This document shows positions 19,208-28,383 of a stretch of DNA of 64,000 nt, one piece after another; position 1 is the stretch's first letter; every line of letters starts with the position of its first letter. The DNA comes from a virus, in IMG/VR virus record IMGVR_UViG_3300042434_002493, positions 16,436 to 80,435 of that record. The stretch is one strand, 5' to 3'. The notes under the pieces were generated by a model. The model had not been told where the DNA came from. It worked only from the letters and a program-made list of their open reading frames with translations, and did not search any database. A program made the position numbers and the translations under genes.

Positions 19208-20239
19208 ATGCGCGCGACCCCACACCAGAGCCACGTTGAATACAGCCATGCCCACGCCGACGTGGACATCGAGCTGCTCACGCGCCGCGTGGCCGTGTTC
19301 GACGGGTTCGAGGCGTTCAAGGCCGCGACCGGCGAGTTGCCGATGCACCGGCCGGACCTGAAGCGGGAGCGCCGCGATGGCGCCGACGTCTGGACGCGCA
19401 ACGGCATCATCGTGCCGCACCCGGACAAGGTCCGCTGGTTGTGGGCGCGTTTCAGCGACCCGTCGCCGGACCTCGAAGGCGAGAGTGTGTCCGCCGCGCC
19501 GTTCCGCCAGTTCGCCGACGACAGCGTCCGCAAGTGGGGCGGGTGGATCGACATGAACCACTGGTCTCGCCCTCAGCGGTTCCCCGAGCAGATGGCCAAG
19601 GCCGGCCGGTCCCCCGAAGAGTACGTCATCGGCAAGCTCACGGAGATCCGTGTGAGCGGCGACGACACAAGCTACGCCGAGGGCTACCTCTGGCCCGAGG
19701 GCGTCAACGAGCACGCCGACACCGCCGCCGGTTGGCTCCGGTACGCCCCCGACATGGTCCACTGTTCCGCCGGTGGGCCCATCGTGAAGGGGCACCCGCA
19801 GATCGTCGGTGGCCGCAAGGTCGTGCCCGTTCAGATTTTCCTGAACCACCTGGCCATCGCGCTCCAGGGTGTTCACAACGAGACCGCCGTCAAGACCACG
19901 CCCTTCGGGGAGTTCTACAAGGCACTGGCCGATGGGATCTCCGAGACCGAATGCGCGGGTGACAGCAGTTTCGCCAAGCACGTCCGCGGCATGCCCGAGG
20001 GCACCAAGGCCATGACGGCCGCCGCCGTGGCGCCCGCCGTGCCCGAGGATCTGGAGGGCGCCAAGACCACGAAGCCGGCAGGCCCGCGAGACGTGACCGA
20101 CGTGACCGACTGCGACCACTGGATCGCCGGCACCCGGAAGTTCCATTCCACCGCCGCCGCGCACGAACACCTGACGCGATGTTGCGGCTGGCCAGCGACG
20201 CGCGCGCGCGATTACCTCGCCGCCGCCACCCGATCCTGA
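19208..20239 (+). CDS. Probable prohead maturation protease
   Basis: A 343-residue protein directly upstream of the scaffold and capsid genes, where phage prohead serine proteases normally lie. Features that fit: a histidine in MNHWS (H118), a serine in HCSAGG (S187), and a following strand LNHLAIALQG near 220, like the conserved end of HK97/U35-type proteases. It would cleave the scaffold and capsid N-termini during head maturation. The C-terminal 100 residues are Ala/Pro-rich and end in a Cys/His-containing tail. GAGGAG stands before the ATG. The assignment rests on context plus these motifs and is not certain. Confidence 0.6.
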   Translation: MRATPHQSHVEYSHAHADVDIELLTRRVAVFDGFEAFKAATGELPMHRPDLKRERRDGADVWTRNGIIVPHPDKVRWLWARFSDPSPDLEGESVSAAPFRQFADDSVRKWGGWIDMNHWSRPQRFPEQMAKAGRSPEEYVIGKLTEIRVSGDDTSYAEGYLWPEGVNEHADTAAGWLRYAPDMVHCSAGGPIVKGHPQIVGGRKVVPVQIFLNHLAIALQGVHNETAVKTTPFGEFYKALADGISETECAGDSSFAKHVRGMPEGTKAMTAAAVAPAVPEDLEGAKTTKPAGPRDVTDVTDCDHWIAGTRKFHSTAAAHEHLTRCCGWPATRARDYLAAATRS

Positions 20240-20253
20240 AGGAGACGACCCCT

Positions 20254-21063
20254 ATGTCCAACACCGTCGAGTCCATCCAGCGCAACCTCGCCGTACTGCG
20301 TGACGCGCTGCCCGAGGGGGCCAAGGCGATGCCGCCTGGCATGCCTCCGATGGGCGCCCCCCCCGGCGGCGCCCCGCCTGGCGGCGCTCCCGGGCCGAGC
20401 CCCATGCCCGCGCTCCCCGGCTCCCCCCCGCCCGGCATGGGGATCTCGCCCCCGCCCCCCACCCCCGAAGGGGACGAGGAGGAGAATCCCGAAGGGGACG
20501 AGGAAGAGAATCCCGAGGACGAGGAGGGCACCAAGGCTTTCTACGAGGGGTGCAAGAGCGCCGAGTGCGGTCGATGCTTGCCGTGCATCAACGCCGAGGC
20601 CGAGAACGAGGGCGCCAAGTCCTACCAGGACGGCCAGGCCGCCGCCCAGGTCGGCAGCACCGTGCTCGCGCGCCTCATCGAGGGCGCCGTTCACGCGGCC
20701 GTGGGGTCGCGCCTGCGTCGCATCGAGCGGCAGCTCGAAGCCGTCGCGCAGGGCGTGGACGGCAACCTGACGCTGGGGCTCAAGAGCGCCGAGAGCCTGG
20801 GCGCTCTGCGCCGGGCCCCCGGCGTGCTCCCCCGCGGCCCCGGCGTCGCGGTCGCCAACGCCCGTGGCGGGAATCCCGCGCCGGGCGTTCACCTGCCGCC
20901 TCCGGTCGAGGAGGGTGGTAAGTGCCCCTACAACGAGCAGCAGCTTCTCATCGCCGTGCAGAAGGGCGTCCTGACGGGCGCCGAGGCGCAGCTCTGGATG
21001 AACCGTGACCAGCCCCCTGCCCGTCTGCGCAACCCCGTCGAAGCCGTGAAGTCCGTCCTCTGA
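20254..21063 (+). CDS. Probable scaffold/head assembly protein
   Basis: A 269-residue protein between protease and capsid genes, the usual scaffold position. The N-terminus is helical; residues 25-70 are Pro/Gly/Met-rich (PPGGAPPGGAPG); two copies of an acidic EGDEEENP unit follow; then a Cys cluster at C100, C105, C108 and C111, odd for a scaffold. The middle (about 120-185) is helical with RLRRIERQLEAVAQG, typical of coiled-coil scaffolds. AAGGAGA lies just before the chosen ATG at 20254. It could instead be a capsid-associated structural protein. Confidence 0.55.
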   Translation: MSNTVESIQRNLAVLRDALPEGAKAMPPGMPPMGAPPGGAPPGGAPGPSPMPALPGSPPPGMGISPPPPTPEGDEEENPEGDEEENPEDEEGTKAFYEGCKSAECGRCLPCINAEAENEGAKSYQDGQAAAQVGSTVLARLIEGAVHAAVGSRLRRIERQLEAVAQGVDGNLTLGLKSAESLGALRRAPGVLPRGPGVAVANARGGNPAPGVHLPPPVEEGGKCPYNEQQLLIAVQKGVLTGAEAQLWMNRDQPPARLRNPVEAVKSVL

Positions 21064-21101
21064 GGCCACAGGCCCAATTTCAGAAAGAAGGAGAGAACAG
21101 C

Positions 21102-22589
21102 ATGAACACCCCCGCTGGCCTGTACCTGCCGCTCACCCCCGACCTCATGCACCTGGTCGGAGGCGAGCAGGGCCTCAAGGCGATGACCGCCGAAGTCGGC
21201 AGCCGCGCCATCAACGTCATGGGCGCCGTCCCCGAGAACCTGGAGATGCAGGCGCACGTCGCCCTCTGGGATCGCGACGACCTCCGCCTCCTCCGCGAAC
21301 TGCCGAGCGTGGACGCCGAGAGCATCTCGCACGAGTTCGGCGTCGTGGACTCCTACGGCAACGTGCAGGGCACCTCCCTGTTCGCGCCCGAGGGCGGTCT
21401 CGGCATGCAGACCGGCTACAGCCTGGCCAAGCTCATGACGCGGATCGTCACGCTCCAGCTCGTGAACAAGGTGACGGGCACCGCCCGCGCGCAGAAGACC
21501 ATGTCGGTCCTGGGGAGCACGGATGCGCTCGTGAGCAACCGCGAGGCGATCATGAGGAACTTCCTCATGGTCAAGTCCATCGCGACGATCCACGCGCGAG
21601 CCGGCGCCTCGACCTCGACCCTGCGATTCTCCGGTCTCCTGGAGCAGTTCCAGGTGCGCAACCAGTCCGCGGACTTCGCGCACCGGCTCTACTCCTGCGA
21701 CCCGACCCTCGTCATCGACAAGCGCGGCACCTGGATGAACCGATCCGACGTCAAGAGCGCCGGCACCCAGATGTACAAGAACGGGTGGGGCAAGCTGAAC
21801 CGGATCTTCATGACGCCGGAGACGAGCGAGAACTTCCAGGGCGAGGTGGAGACGAACTTCCCCATCGAGCGCGCGGACATCAAGGACATCGGCGACAACG
21901 GTCTCATCATCGGTGCGACCATCGCCGGCATCCGTCACCAGGGCGGCGTCGCCCTGTTCATGACGGACAACAGCTTGGACCCGGGCCTCACCCACGGCGA
22001 GTTCAAGGGCGATCCCCCGCCCAACAGCCCGGTGCGCCCCGACGCCCCCACCATCGTGACCGCGAACAACGTCGCCAACTCGAAGTGGGAAGCCATCGAC
22101 GTCCCCGCTGACGCGGGCGTGATCAAGTACAAGGTGTGCTTCGAGAACGACTTCGGGCCCAGCCAGCCCAGCGTCGCGTCGGCCGGGACCAACCCGGTCG
22201 CCGGGTGCCGCCAGCGCCTCACGATCAACACCCGCGCCGACGCCAAGAGCGTGAAGATCCTGCGCAACAGCGCGCAGCGTCCGACCGAGTTCTACGTCAT
22301 CGGCGAGATCCCCAACAGCGGCGCCGTGCTCACGTTCGACGACCTGAACTGGAAGATCCCCGGTTCCGCCGTGGCCATCGGCCTGGAGATGATGTACGGC
22401 AAGAGCCAGACGAACCGGCTCAACGCCCGCGCCCGGGACAACGCGGTGCGCTTCGCGCAGCTCGAAGAGATGCACAGCGTCCCCCTCGCCAAGATCGGCG
22501 ACTTCGACTGGGAGATGATCATCGAGCGCACCGCGCCCGAGCTGGTCCAGAAGCTCCGCATGGTGGTCTGGGAGAACATCGGCCGCTAG
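21102..22589 (+). CDS. Major capsid protein with Ig/FN3-like insertion
   Basis: A 495-residue protein with a very strong ribosome site (AGAAGGAGAG). Position after protease and scaffold, length, and a Met/Arg-rich middle (HRLYSCDPTLVIDKRG) suit an HK97-fold major capsid protein. Residues about 303-414 (from PPNSPVRPDAPTIVTANN to TFDDLNW) read as a beta-sandwich, Ig- or FN3-like, including YKVCFENDFGPSQPS. That domain interrupts the capsid chain and probably projects from the head surface. The C-terminus (ERTAPELVQKLRMVVWENIG) resumes the core fold. It ends with TAG, uncommon here. Confidence 0.75.
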   Translation: MNTPAGLYLPLTPDLMHLVGGEQGLKAMTAEVGSRAINVMGAVPENLEMQAHVALWDRDDLRLLRELPSVDAESISHEFGVVDSYGNVQGTSLFAPEGGLGMQTGYSLAKLMTRIVTLQLVNKVTGTARAQKTMSVLGSTDALVSNREAIMRNFLMVKSIATIHARAGASTSTLRFSGLLEQFQVRNQSADFAHRLYSCDPTLVIDKRGTWMNRSDVKSAGTQMYKNGWGKLNRIFMTPETSENFQGEVETNFPIERADIKDIGDNGLIIGATIAGIRHQGGVALFMTDNSLDPGLTHGEFKGDPPPNSPVRPDAPTIVTANNVANSKWEAIDVPADAGVIKYKVCFENDFGPSQPSVASAGTNPVAGCRQRLTINTRADAKSVKILRNSAQRPTEFYVIGEIPNSGAVLTFDDLNWKIPGSAVAIGLEMMYGKSQTNRLNARARDNAVRFAQLEEMHSVPLAKIGDFDWEMIIERTAPELVQKLRMVVWENIGR

Positions 22590-22644
22590 TCTGCGGCCCT
22601 GCACCCTGACCTGAATCGTCGCCGACACCCCGAGGAAGCCGACC

Positions 22645-23427
22645 ATGAAGCACTGTATCATCCGAGCCCTGCGACCCTTCGAGGGCTCCATCATCTTTGC
22701 CCACGTCGAGACGCGATGCCGGGCCGATGGCCTGGTGGAGGCCGTCATGACGGGGCAAACCGAACTGCCCATCGAGTGCGCCACGTTCGCGCAGGCGTAC
22801 TCGCAATTCGAGGTCCAGGTGGTCGATGGCGCCGCCCCGCCTCTGGTCCCCCAGGGGCTCCGCATCGCCCAGCCCTGGCACGGCATGGTGCCCACGGTGC
22901 CCACCCTGGACGAACTGGTGACGAGCGGCGTCGCCGAGGCCGACGCCGAGGCCATCCGCGACCACGAGGCTCGTTGCGCCGAGGCCGGTCTCTGGCCCTA
23001 CGGTGTCAACCCGCCCCCCGCAATCTGGACGGAGCACCTGGCGCAGCGCGACCCGCCCGTCGAGGCGCCCGGCGAGGTGTTCACCCCGGAGCCTGGCGAG
23101 ATTGCCGATCCCGTGGCCTACGAGGCCGCCTTGGCGGCCGGCGCCATCGGGGAGATCCCGGCCGGCGACCTGCCCGCCGCGGCACCCGCCGCCGAGGACG
23201 GCCCCAAGCTCGACCTGCCCGCCGCGGCACCCGCACCCGCCGCGGAACCCGCCGCAGGGGTGTCTCACTTCGAGGCGCGGCGCGCCGAACTGATGCGCCT
23301 CGCCGAGCTTCCCGACCGTGGAGGTGCGCTGCGGGAGATCGTCCGCAACCACAACATGACCGGGGTCGGCAACGCCAAGACCGAAATGATTGAGGCGATC
23401 CTCGCGCAAGAGTTCCCGAACGGGTGA
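22645..23427 (+). CDS. Head-region hypothetical protein with Ala/Pro linker
   Basis: A 260-residue protein, unrecognised. The first 130 residues appear folded. Residues about 145-205 are an Ala/Pro/Glu-rich linker with a near-duplicate (DLPAAAPA twice). The last 50 residues are helical and end in a possible SAP/HeH-like fold (NHNMTGVGNAKTEMIEAIL), a small helix-extension-helix motif often seen at the end of phage structural proteins. GAGGAAG lies before the ATG. Location after the capsid gene suggests a head-completion or neck role. Confidence 0.6.
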   Translation: MKHCIIRALRPFEGSIIFAHVETRCRADGLVEAVMTGQTELPIECATFAQAYSQFEVQVVDGAAPPLVPQGLRIAQPWHGMVPTVPTLDELVTSGVAEADAEAIRDHEARCAEAGLWPYGVNPPPAIWTEHLAQRDPPVEAPGEVFTPEPGEIADPVAYEAALAAGAIGEIPAGDLPAAAPAAEDGPKLDLPAAAPAPAAEPAAGVSHFEARRAELMRLAELPDRGGALREIVRNHNMTGVGNAKTEMIEAILAQEFPNG

Positions 23428-23435
23428 GGTGAGAC

Positions 23436-23930
23436 GTGTCGAACAATCGCGACCCGCATGAACTGCTCCAGCGGGGATTCCAGGTCCCCGGCGCCGATGC
23501 GCTGGCCGTCCGCCAGACGGGCGGCGCGGTGCGTCACGCGCTCCAGAGCGCCAGCCACCAGCGGGCCGTCGTGGTCGCCGCCGGTGGCAACCTGGGGGAC
23601 GACGAGCCCGCAGCCCCGACGTCGATTGCCGACCACACCACCACCACGCGCAGCATGGTCAGCGGTGTCACCGAGCACTTCGACGCGGCGCGCCTGTTTC
23701 TGCGCGCACCGGACGGCGGCGCCGCCTTCGAGGCCGACATCGAGGTCTACCGCGTGACCGACCTGGGGGACATCGTGCGAGCCGGCACGCTGACCGGCGT
23801 GCCGGCTCTGACCGAGGTGCGCGATGCCGGAATCGGGCATCGCCGGAGCCTCTACCGCCTCACGAACATCACCCTCGACGGCGCCTCCGGGATCACGCTC
23901 TGCGTGGCCGGCGAGGGCGCCCCGCTCTAA
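23436..23930 (+). CDS. Head/neck-region hypothetical protein
   Basis: A 164-residue protein starting at GTG behind GAGGTGA. The second half is rich in beta-forming residues (YRLTNITLDGASGITLCVAGEG), as in small virion structural proteins. No family is recognised. It lies in the run between capsid and fibre-like genes, so a decoration or neck function is possible. Confidence 0.6.
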   Translation: MSNNRDPHELLQRGFQVPGADALAVRQTGGAVRHALQSASHQRAVVVAAGGNLGDDEPAAPTSIADHTTTTRSMVSGVTEHFDAARLFLRAPDGGAAFEADIEVYRVTDLGDIVRAGTLTGVPALTEVRDAGIGHRRSLYRLTNITLDGASGITLCVAGEGAPL

Positions 23931-23939
23931 CTGGGGAAG

Positions 23940-24224
23940 ATGCGCCGTCGCAACCCGCCACCGCCGGCAGCCGCCTCGACCGCCGACGACTGGCAGCGCA
24001 TCTCTCTCACCGTCGAGTCGGACGATCAGCGAGCGTTCACCCTGGATGCCGCCGCGGCCCTGGACGAGGATGGCGACCCGAAGGCACGCATCGAATACAG
24101 CGGGGGCACCTACAACGCTCCCGACGATTTCACGACCGCGGGCACCACGCTGACGTGGGCCGGAACGATTCCCCTGGTTGTGGGGGAGTCGTTGACCCTC
24201 TGGATTGTGCCGCAGCGCACATAA
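23940..24224 (+). CDS. Small beta-rich hypothetical virion protein
   Basis: A 94-residue protein. After a Pro/Ala-rich start it reads as a beta-sandwich (QRISLTVESDDQRAFTL, TTLTWAGTIPLVVGESLTLWIV). This resembles small carbohydrate- or fibre-associated modules in phages. It sits immediately before the repeat-containing fibre-like gene and may work with it. The start codon is not well supported: GGGGAAG is almost adjacent to the ATG. Confidence 0.5.
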   Translation: MRRRNPPPPAAASTADDWQRISLTVESDDQRAFTLDAAAALDEDGDPKARIEYSGGTYNAPDDFTTAGTTLTWAGTIPLVVGESLTLWIVPQRT

Positions 24225-24243
24225 CAAGCACAGGAGAAGGAAC

Positions 24244-26034
24244 ATGGGGAAGATCAAGGCCAAGCAGCTCGCGCTCGTCGCGGCATTCGTTTCCGGCACG
24301 GGCGGGGCGCTCGACCTCGCGGACGAAGGCATCGCCGCATCGAAGCTGGCGGGCAACATCGGAGCCGACAAGCTCAGTCAGGCGTTGCTCAACCAGATCG
24401 TCACCGGCCAGCGCCAGCGCGAGAGCGTGCTGGTGGAGCAGCAACTCCTCGGCAGCAGCGGGGCGGGCGTCGCTCCCGCGACGGTGATCAAGATCGCGAC
24501 GAACCCCAACCAGAACGAGAACATCTACATCAAAAACTCGGAGCAGACCGAGAATTTCGTATTCAAGAACGCCGAGGCCGCGGCGTTCGACGTGCTCATC
24601 GGCGCCAACGCGGATGAGACCGCGGCGAACCTCGCCGCCGCGATCAACGCGGACTCCGCCGGCTGGTCGGCCGTGGTGAAGACGAACCTGGACGCCATCG
24701 CCGGGACCGTCGTCATCATCTACCGCAAGACCACCACGGCCGGCCTCGCCGACCGCGTCTACAAGCTCACCGGCGGTGGCCTCCGCACCGTCAACTTCGC
24801 GGGCGGCCGGTACGACGCGACGGTCAGCTCCGAGGGCGTGATGACCGCCATCGACGCGGACAACCTCACCACCCTGAGCCCGTCGGACCCGGCGACGGCG
24901 ACCTTCGGTTTCGGGCGCGTCGCGGCCGATCTCATCGACGGCGATCTGCGCTTCGTGATGGCCGGCGGCGCTTCGTATGTCTACGACGCGGACGCGGCAC
25001 AGTGGGACAACGCCGGGGCGGCCATCATCGGCGAGGGCGCGGTCGGGGTGGACGAGATCAGCAGCGCCATCGCGGGCGCCGGTCTGCTGGGCGGCTCCGG
25101 CTCCGCCCTGTCGGTCAACGTGGACGACACGGGCATCGAGATCAGCTCGGATGCCCTTCGCCTGAAGGACGGCGGCGTCTCGGCCGGCAAGCTGGGCACC
25201 AACGCCGTGACGACCGCGAAGATCGCCGACGCGAACGTGACGACGGCGAAGCTCGCCGACGACGGCGTGACCACGGCGAAGATCCTCGACGCGAACGTGA
25301 CGACGGCGAAGCTCGCCGACGCGAACGTCACCACGGCGAAGATCGCCGACGCGAACGTGACGACGGCGAAGCTCGCCGACGACGGCGTGACCACGGCGAA
25401 GATCCTCGACGCCAACGTGACGACGGCGAAGCTCGCCGACGCGAACGTGACGACGGCGAAGATCGCCGACGCGAACGTGACCGCCGCGAAGCTCGCCAGC
25501 GACGCCGTGACCACGGCGAAGATCCTCGACGCCAACGTGACGACGGCGAAGCTCGCCGACGCAAACGTGACGACGGCCAAGCTCGCCGCGACGTGCGTCA
25601 CCGCGGCCAAGCTCGGCAGCGACGTTGCCGGCAACGGCCTCACCGGGGGCAACGGCGCGGCCCTCGCCGTGCTCGCCGCCAACACGTCGGTCAACGTCGC
25701 CACTGGCGGCGTCAAGGCCGCCGTGCCCGTCCTGGACGACAAGGCGCGCGCCCCGAGCGGCGCGGTCACGACGGACGAGGCCACCACCGGGCTCACCATC
25801 ACGAAGACCCCGGCCGCCGGCAGCTACATCCGCGTGTCGCTCAACGGCGTCGGTGTGGAGCTGGGCGGCGACAAGACGAAGGACTGTTACTTCAGCGACG
25901 ACGGAGGCACCACCGCGCGTGCCCTCGCCAGTGTGGTCGCGGGTGACACGCTCTACTGGAATGCCGTGATCAGCGGTGTCAATCTCTCGACCGACGATGA
26001 GATCGACTTCGACTACCTCAACACCACCGCCTGA
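24244..26034 (+). CDS. Fibre-like virion protein with decapeptide repeats
   Basis: A 596-residue protein. Residues 319-458 are 14 tandem decapeptides of the form D-A-N-V-T-T-A-K-(L/I)-A. This repeat is well known in phage fibres, where it is likely to form a trimeric shaft. The N-terminal third contains a globular segment (ENIYIKNSEQTENFVFKN) and an anchor. After the repeats, a beta-rich head (residues about 480-596) may be the binding or capping end. AGGAGAAGG supports the ATG at 24244. Because it follows the capsid gene and not the baseplate genes, it may be a head fibre or decoration fibre. Confidence 0.65.
   Translation: MGKIKAKQLALVAAFVSGTGGALDLADEGIAASKLAGNIGADKLSQALLNQIVTGQRQRESVLVEQQLLGSSGAGVAPATVIKIATNPNQNENIYIKNSEQTENFVFKNAEAAAFDVLIGANADETAANLAAAINADSAGWSAVVKTNLDAIAGTVVIIYRKTTTAGLADRVYKLTGGGLRTVNFAGGRYDATVSSEGVMTAIDADNLTTLSPSDPATATFGFGRVAADLIDGDLRFVMAGGASYVYDADAAQWDNAGAAIIGEGAVGVDEISSAIAGAGLLGGSGSALSVNVDDTGIEISSDALRLKDGGVSAGKLGTNAVTTAKIADANVTTAKLADDGVTTAKILDANVTTAKLADANVTTAKIADANVTTAKLADDGVTTAKILDANVTTAKLADANVTTAKIADANVTAAKLASDAVTTAKILDANVTTAKLADANVTTAKLAATCVTAAKLGSDVAGNGLTGGNGAALAVLAANTSVNVATGGVKAAVPVLDDKARAPSGAVTTDEATTGLTITKTPAAGSYIRVSLNGVGVELGGDKTKDCYFSDDGGTTARALASVVAGDTLYWNAVISGVNLSTDDEIDFDYLNTTA
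25198..25617 (+). repeat. 14 tandem 30-bp coding repeats
   Basis: In-frame tandem 30-base units coding decapeptides that alternate KLA, KIA and KIL endings. Units also group into a 120-base higher-order repeat (NV-KLA, DG-KIL, NV-KLA, NV-KIA). Several units are identical at the DNA level, so recent expansion or contraction by recombination is likely. Confidence 0.9.
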
Positions 26035-26067
26035 GCCCGCCCGTGAGGCGCGGCAGGAGGAAGCACC

Positions 26068-26874
26068 TTGCCGCGCCTCGCCCGCCTCGCCCGCGATCCA
26101 TTCAATCTCCCAGGCCGCATCGTGAACGACGCGCAAACGTCGTGCAAACCGGCCTCGCGAGTTCTCGTGTCCGACCCAGCGTTGGTCGCCGCGTTCGGCG
26201 TGGCCGGCCGGTGGGACGAGTCGGCCCGCCGCGTCGAGTACGGCGCGGACCCCTCCGAGCCGGGCGCCATGCTCGACATGGAGACGGCCCTGCGCATCCT
26301 GATCAACGAGCTACGCAGGCTCGAACGCGACCGGGCCACCACGGCCCTGTTGCTGCGAGCCATCCTGAACGGGGCCATCGCCGAGGGCCTGCGGTTGCAG
26401 GCGGTCAAGGGCTCGCGCCAACTTCACATGAGCGGGGGCACCGCGATCCTCTTCGAGCGCGACCCCGTGACCGGCGGCTACGACATCAACCGCTACATGA
26501 TTCCGGTGCTGAACCCGCTCAAGTTCTACACGGCCTCCGGTTCCGCCCTCATCGACCCGAGCCTGTTCCACACGCTCCCGAGCGTGTGCGCTGGCGAAGG
26601 CCCAGGCGAGATTGTGGCATGGCCCGCCAAGACGTACCGCGTGGACACGCTCGCGCTGATACCCAAGGGCGAAGACCCGGTGCCCGAGTGGTATCTCTTC
26701 CTGGGTCGGCCGACCCAGGCGCGCACCGTGGACGAGATCCCGAGCGTGCCCACGCCCGCCATCCCGGCAGAGCACGCGGGCGAGTGCCTGCCCCTCTACC
26801 GCATCGTGACGCGCCAAGGGGACAAGGGGATCTGGGGGGTCGAGCAGATCGCCAACCGCGTCAACGGGGTGTAG
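26068..26874 (+). CDS. Hypothetical structural/neck protein
   Basis: A 268-residue protein. I chose a TTG start because GGAGGAAG lies at the right distance; the next in-frame ATG is about 200 bases downstream and has no such site. The N-terminal part is helical (LDMETALRILINELRRLERDRATTALLLRAIL), the rest beta-rich. No family is recognised. It lies between the fibre-like gene and the neck genes and ends with TAG, which forms part of a possible -10 element for the next gene. Confidence 0.6.
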   Translation: MPRLARLARDPFNLPGRIVNDAQTSCKPASRVLVSDPALVAAFGVAGRWDESARRVEYGADPSEPGAMLDMETALRILINELRRLERDRATTALLLRAILNGAIAEGLRLQAVKGSRQLHMSGGTAILFERDPVTGGYDINRYMIPVLNPLKFYTASGSALIDPSLFHTLPSVCAGEGPGEIVAWPAKTYRVDTLALIPKGEDPVPEWYLFLGRPTQARTVDEIPSVPTPAIPAEHAGECLPLYRIVTRQGDKGIWGVEQIANRVNGV

Positions 26875-26877
26875 GGT
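26872..26877 (+). promoter_or_regulatory. TANNNT element (leaderless-type -10) before a neck gene
   Basis: TAGGGT, whose first three bases are the stop codon of the previous gene, lies exactly six bases before the next ATG (26884). There is no usable Shine-Dalgarno spacing. The arrangement matches TACAAC at 9819 and TAGGTT at 37117. Confidence 0.3.
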
Positions 26878-26883
26878 AAGGAC

Positions 26884-28383
26884 ATGCCGAAGGTCGGGAC
26901 CGCCATCACCGTCAGCTTCGCCCTTTTCGAGGCCGACGCCTTCACGCGCCTGACGGGCCGCGCCGCCGCCGTGGACGTCGAGTTGTGGCGCGCCGACGAC
27001 GACGGCGGGCGGGTGACGATCTACCGGCGGGACGCCGGTGTCGTGGAGGTTGACGACCTCATCGTCACCGTCACCGAGACCGCGACGGCCGGCGAGTACG
27101 ACGCCGTCTTCACCCCGGCGACCGCCGGGCGATACTTCCTGGTGGTCCGCGACGGGCAGAGCCAGACGGACCTCGACGAGTCGCCCATCGACGTCACCGC
27201 GTTGAGCATCGACGACATCGGGGCGCCGGGCTACCTGGTCGCACTGGACGGGGCCGCCTACGGCATCGGCGCCCCCCTGGTGCTCACCTGGCAGTTCCGC
27301 TCGAACCGCGCGCCGTACAACGTCGTCGGAGCCCCGGCGATCACCCGCGCCGAGCTGATCGCGCGCGACGCCGTGACTGTGCTCCAGACGATCCAGGGAG
27401 CCGCGTTCGAGGCGCCAAGCCCGACCCTGCGCCGGGCGACGTTCGCCCAGGTCGCCCAGATCGGCACCTACTTTGTCCGCCTGATCTTCGCGGGCAACCC
27501 CGGCGAGGTCATCGACCGAGTTCCGGTGGACAACCTCGACGCCGAGCCCGTGGCCGGCGTCATGAGCCTGGCGACGTTCTTCGAGCAGTTCTGCGGGGCG
27601 TTCCCTGGAGAGCCGCCCGGACGCGACCTCTTGCGTGGGGACAACGGCGAGCAACTCATCGGCGACGAGGGGGTCGCCGCCGCCATCCGCGGCGAGTCCG
27701 TCTACGTCGGCCGGCGCATGGGCGTCACGCTGGCCTCGACCCGCTACGCCACCCACCCAGGCGTCGCCAGCCCCGGAGGCGCTCCCCTGGTGCAGGGCAG
27801 CGACTACGACGTCGAGGAGGACCCCTACGACTGGAGCGTCCACAACAGCCTGCGACTGGGCATCTTGACCCTCCGCCACGGCCCGCTCATCCGCATCAAC
27901 CGCATCCGCCTGTTCCACGGGCATACGCCCCTGTTCCAGCTCCCGACGCGGTGGGGCGTCATCCGCCGCAAGGCCGCCGTGGTCGAGATCATCGTGGACC
28001 GGGGCGATCTGATCTCCTACGGCGAGAGCGTGCTCGCGCCCGCCGTGACCGGCATGATTCAGAGCGTGATCGCGTTCAACCGCATGCCCGCCGTCTGGTG
28101 CCTCGACTACGAGGCCGGCCTGGAGACGGTGCCCGACGACGTCGTCGCGGTCATCGGCATGCGCGCCCTGGCCCGCATCCTGACCATCATCGGGACGAAG
28201 GCGAACAAGATGGGCGTCTCGTCGCAGAGCACGGGCAAGGACGGACTCTCCCGATCCGTCAGCGTCACCGCCGACCGCTACCAGCGCATCATGCAGAGCC
28301 CGTACATGCAGGCGATGATTTCGGAGGACCAGCTCAACCGGCTCCGAAAGAGCCTCAAGCCCGGGATCAAGGTGTTCTCGTGA
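26884..28383 (+). CDS. Neck/connector virion protein with N-terminal Ig-like domains
   Basis: A 499-residue protein. Residues 1-110 and about 115-220 read as two beta-sandwich domains (FTPATAGRYFLVVRDGQ; FAQVAQIGTYFVRLIFAG). The C-terminal 270 residues appear to be the functional core and end with KDGLSRSVSVTADRYQRIMQ, a pattern seen near the end of phage head-tail connector or adaptor proteins. Its place between head and tail genes agrees. Overlaps the next gene by GTGA. The exact neck role is inferred. Confidence 0.6.
   Translation: MPKVGTAITVSFALFEADAFTRLTGRAAAVDVELWRADDDGGRVTIYRRDAGVVEVDDLIVTVTETATAGEYDAVFTPATAGRYFLVVRDGQSQTDLDESPIDVTALSIDDIGAPGYLVALDGAAYGIGAPLVLTWQFRSNRAPYNVVGAPAITRAELIARDAVTVLQTIQGAAFEAPSPTLRRATFAQVAQIGTYFVRLIFAGNPGEVIDRVPVDNLDAEPVAGVMSLATFFEQFCGAFPGEPPGRDLLRGDNGEQLIGDEGVAAAIRGESVYVGRRMGVTLASTRYATHPGVASPGGAPLVQGSDYDVEEDPYDWSVHNSLRLGILTLRHGPLIRINRIRLFHGHTPLFQLPTRWGVIRRKAAVVEIIVDRGDLISYGESVLAPAVTGMIQSVIAFNRMPAVWCLDYEAGLETVPDDVVAVIGMRALARILTIIGTKANKMGVSSQSTGKDGLSRSVSVTADRYQRIMQSPYMQAMISEDQLNRLRKSLKPGIKVFS

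Noticed and set aside
25198-25617. Possible CRISPR-like array
   Set aside because: Units are contiguous 30-bp in-frame coding repeats without spacers.
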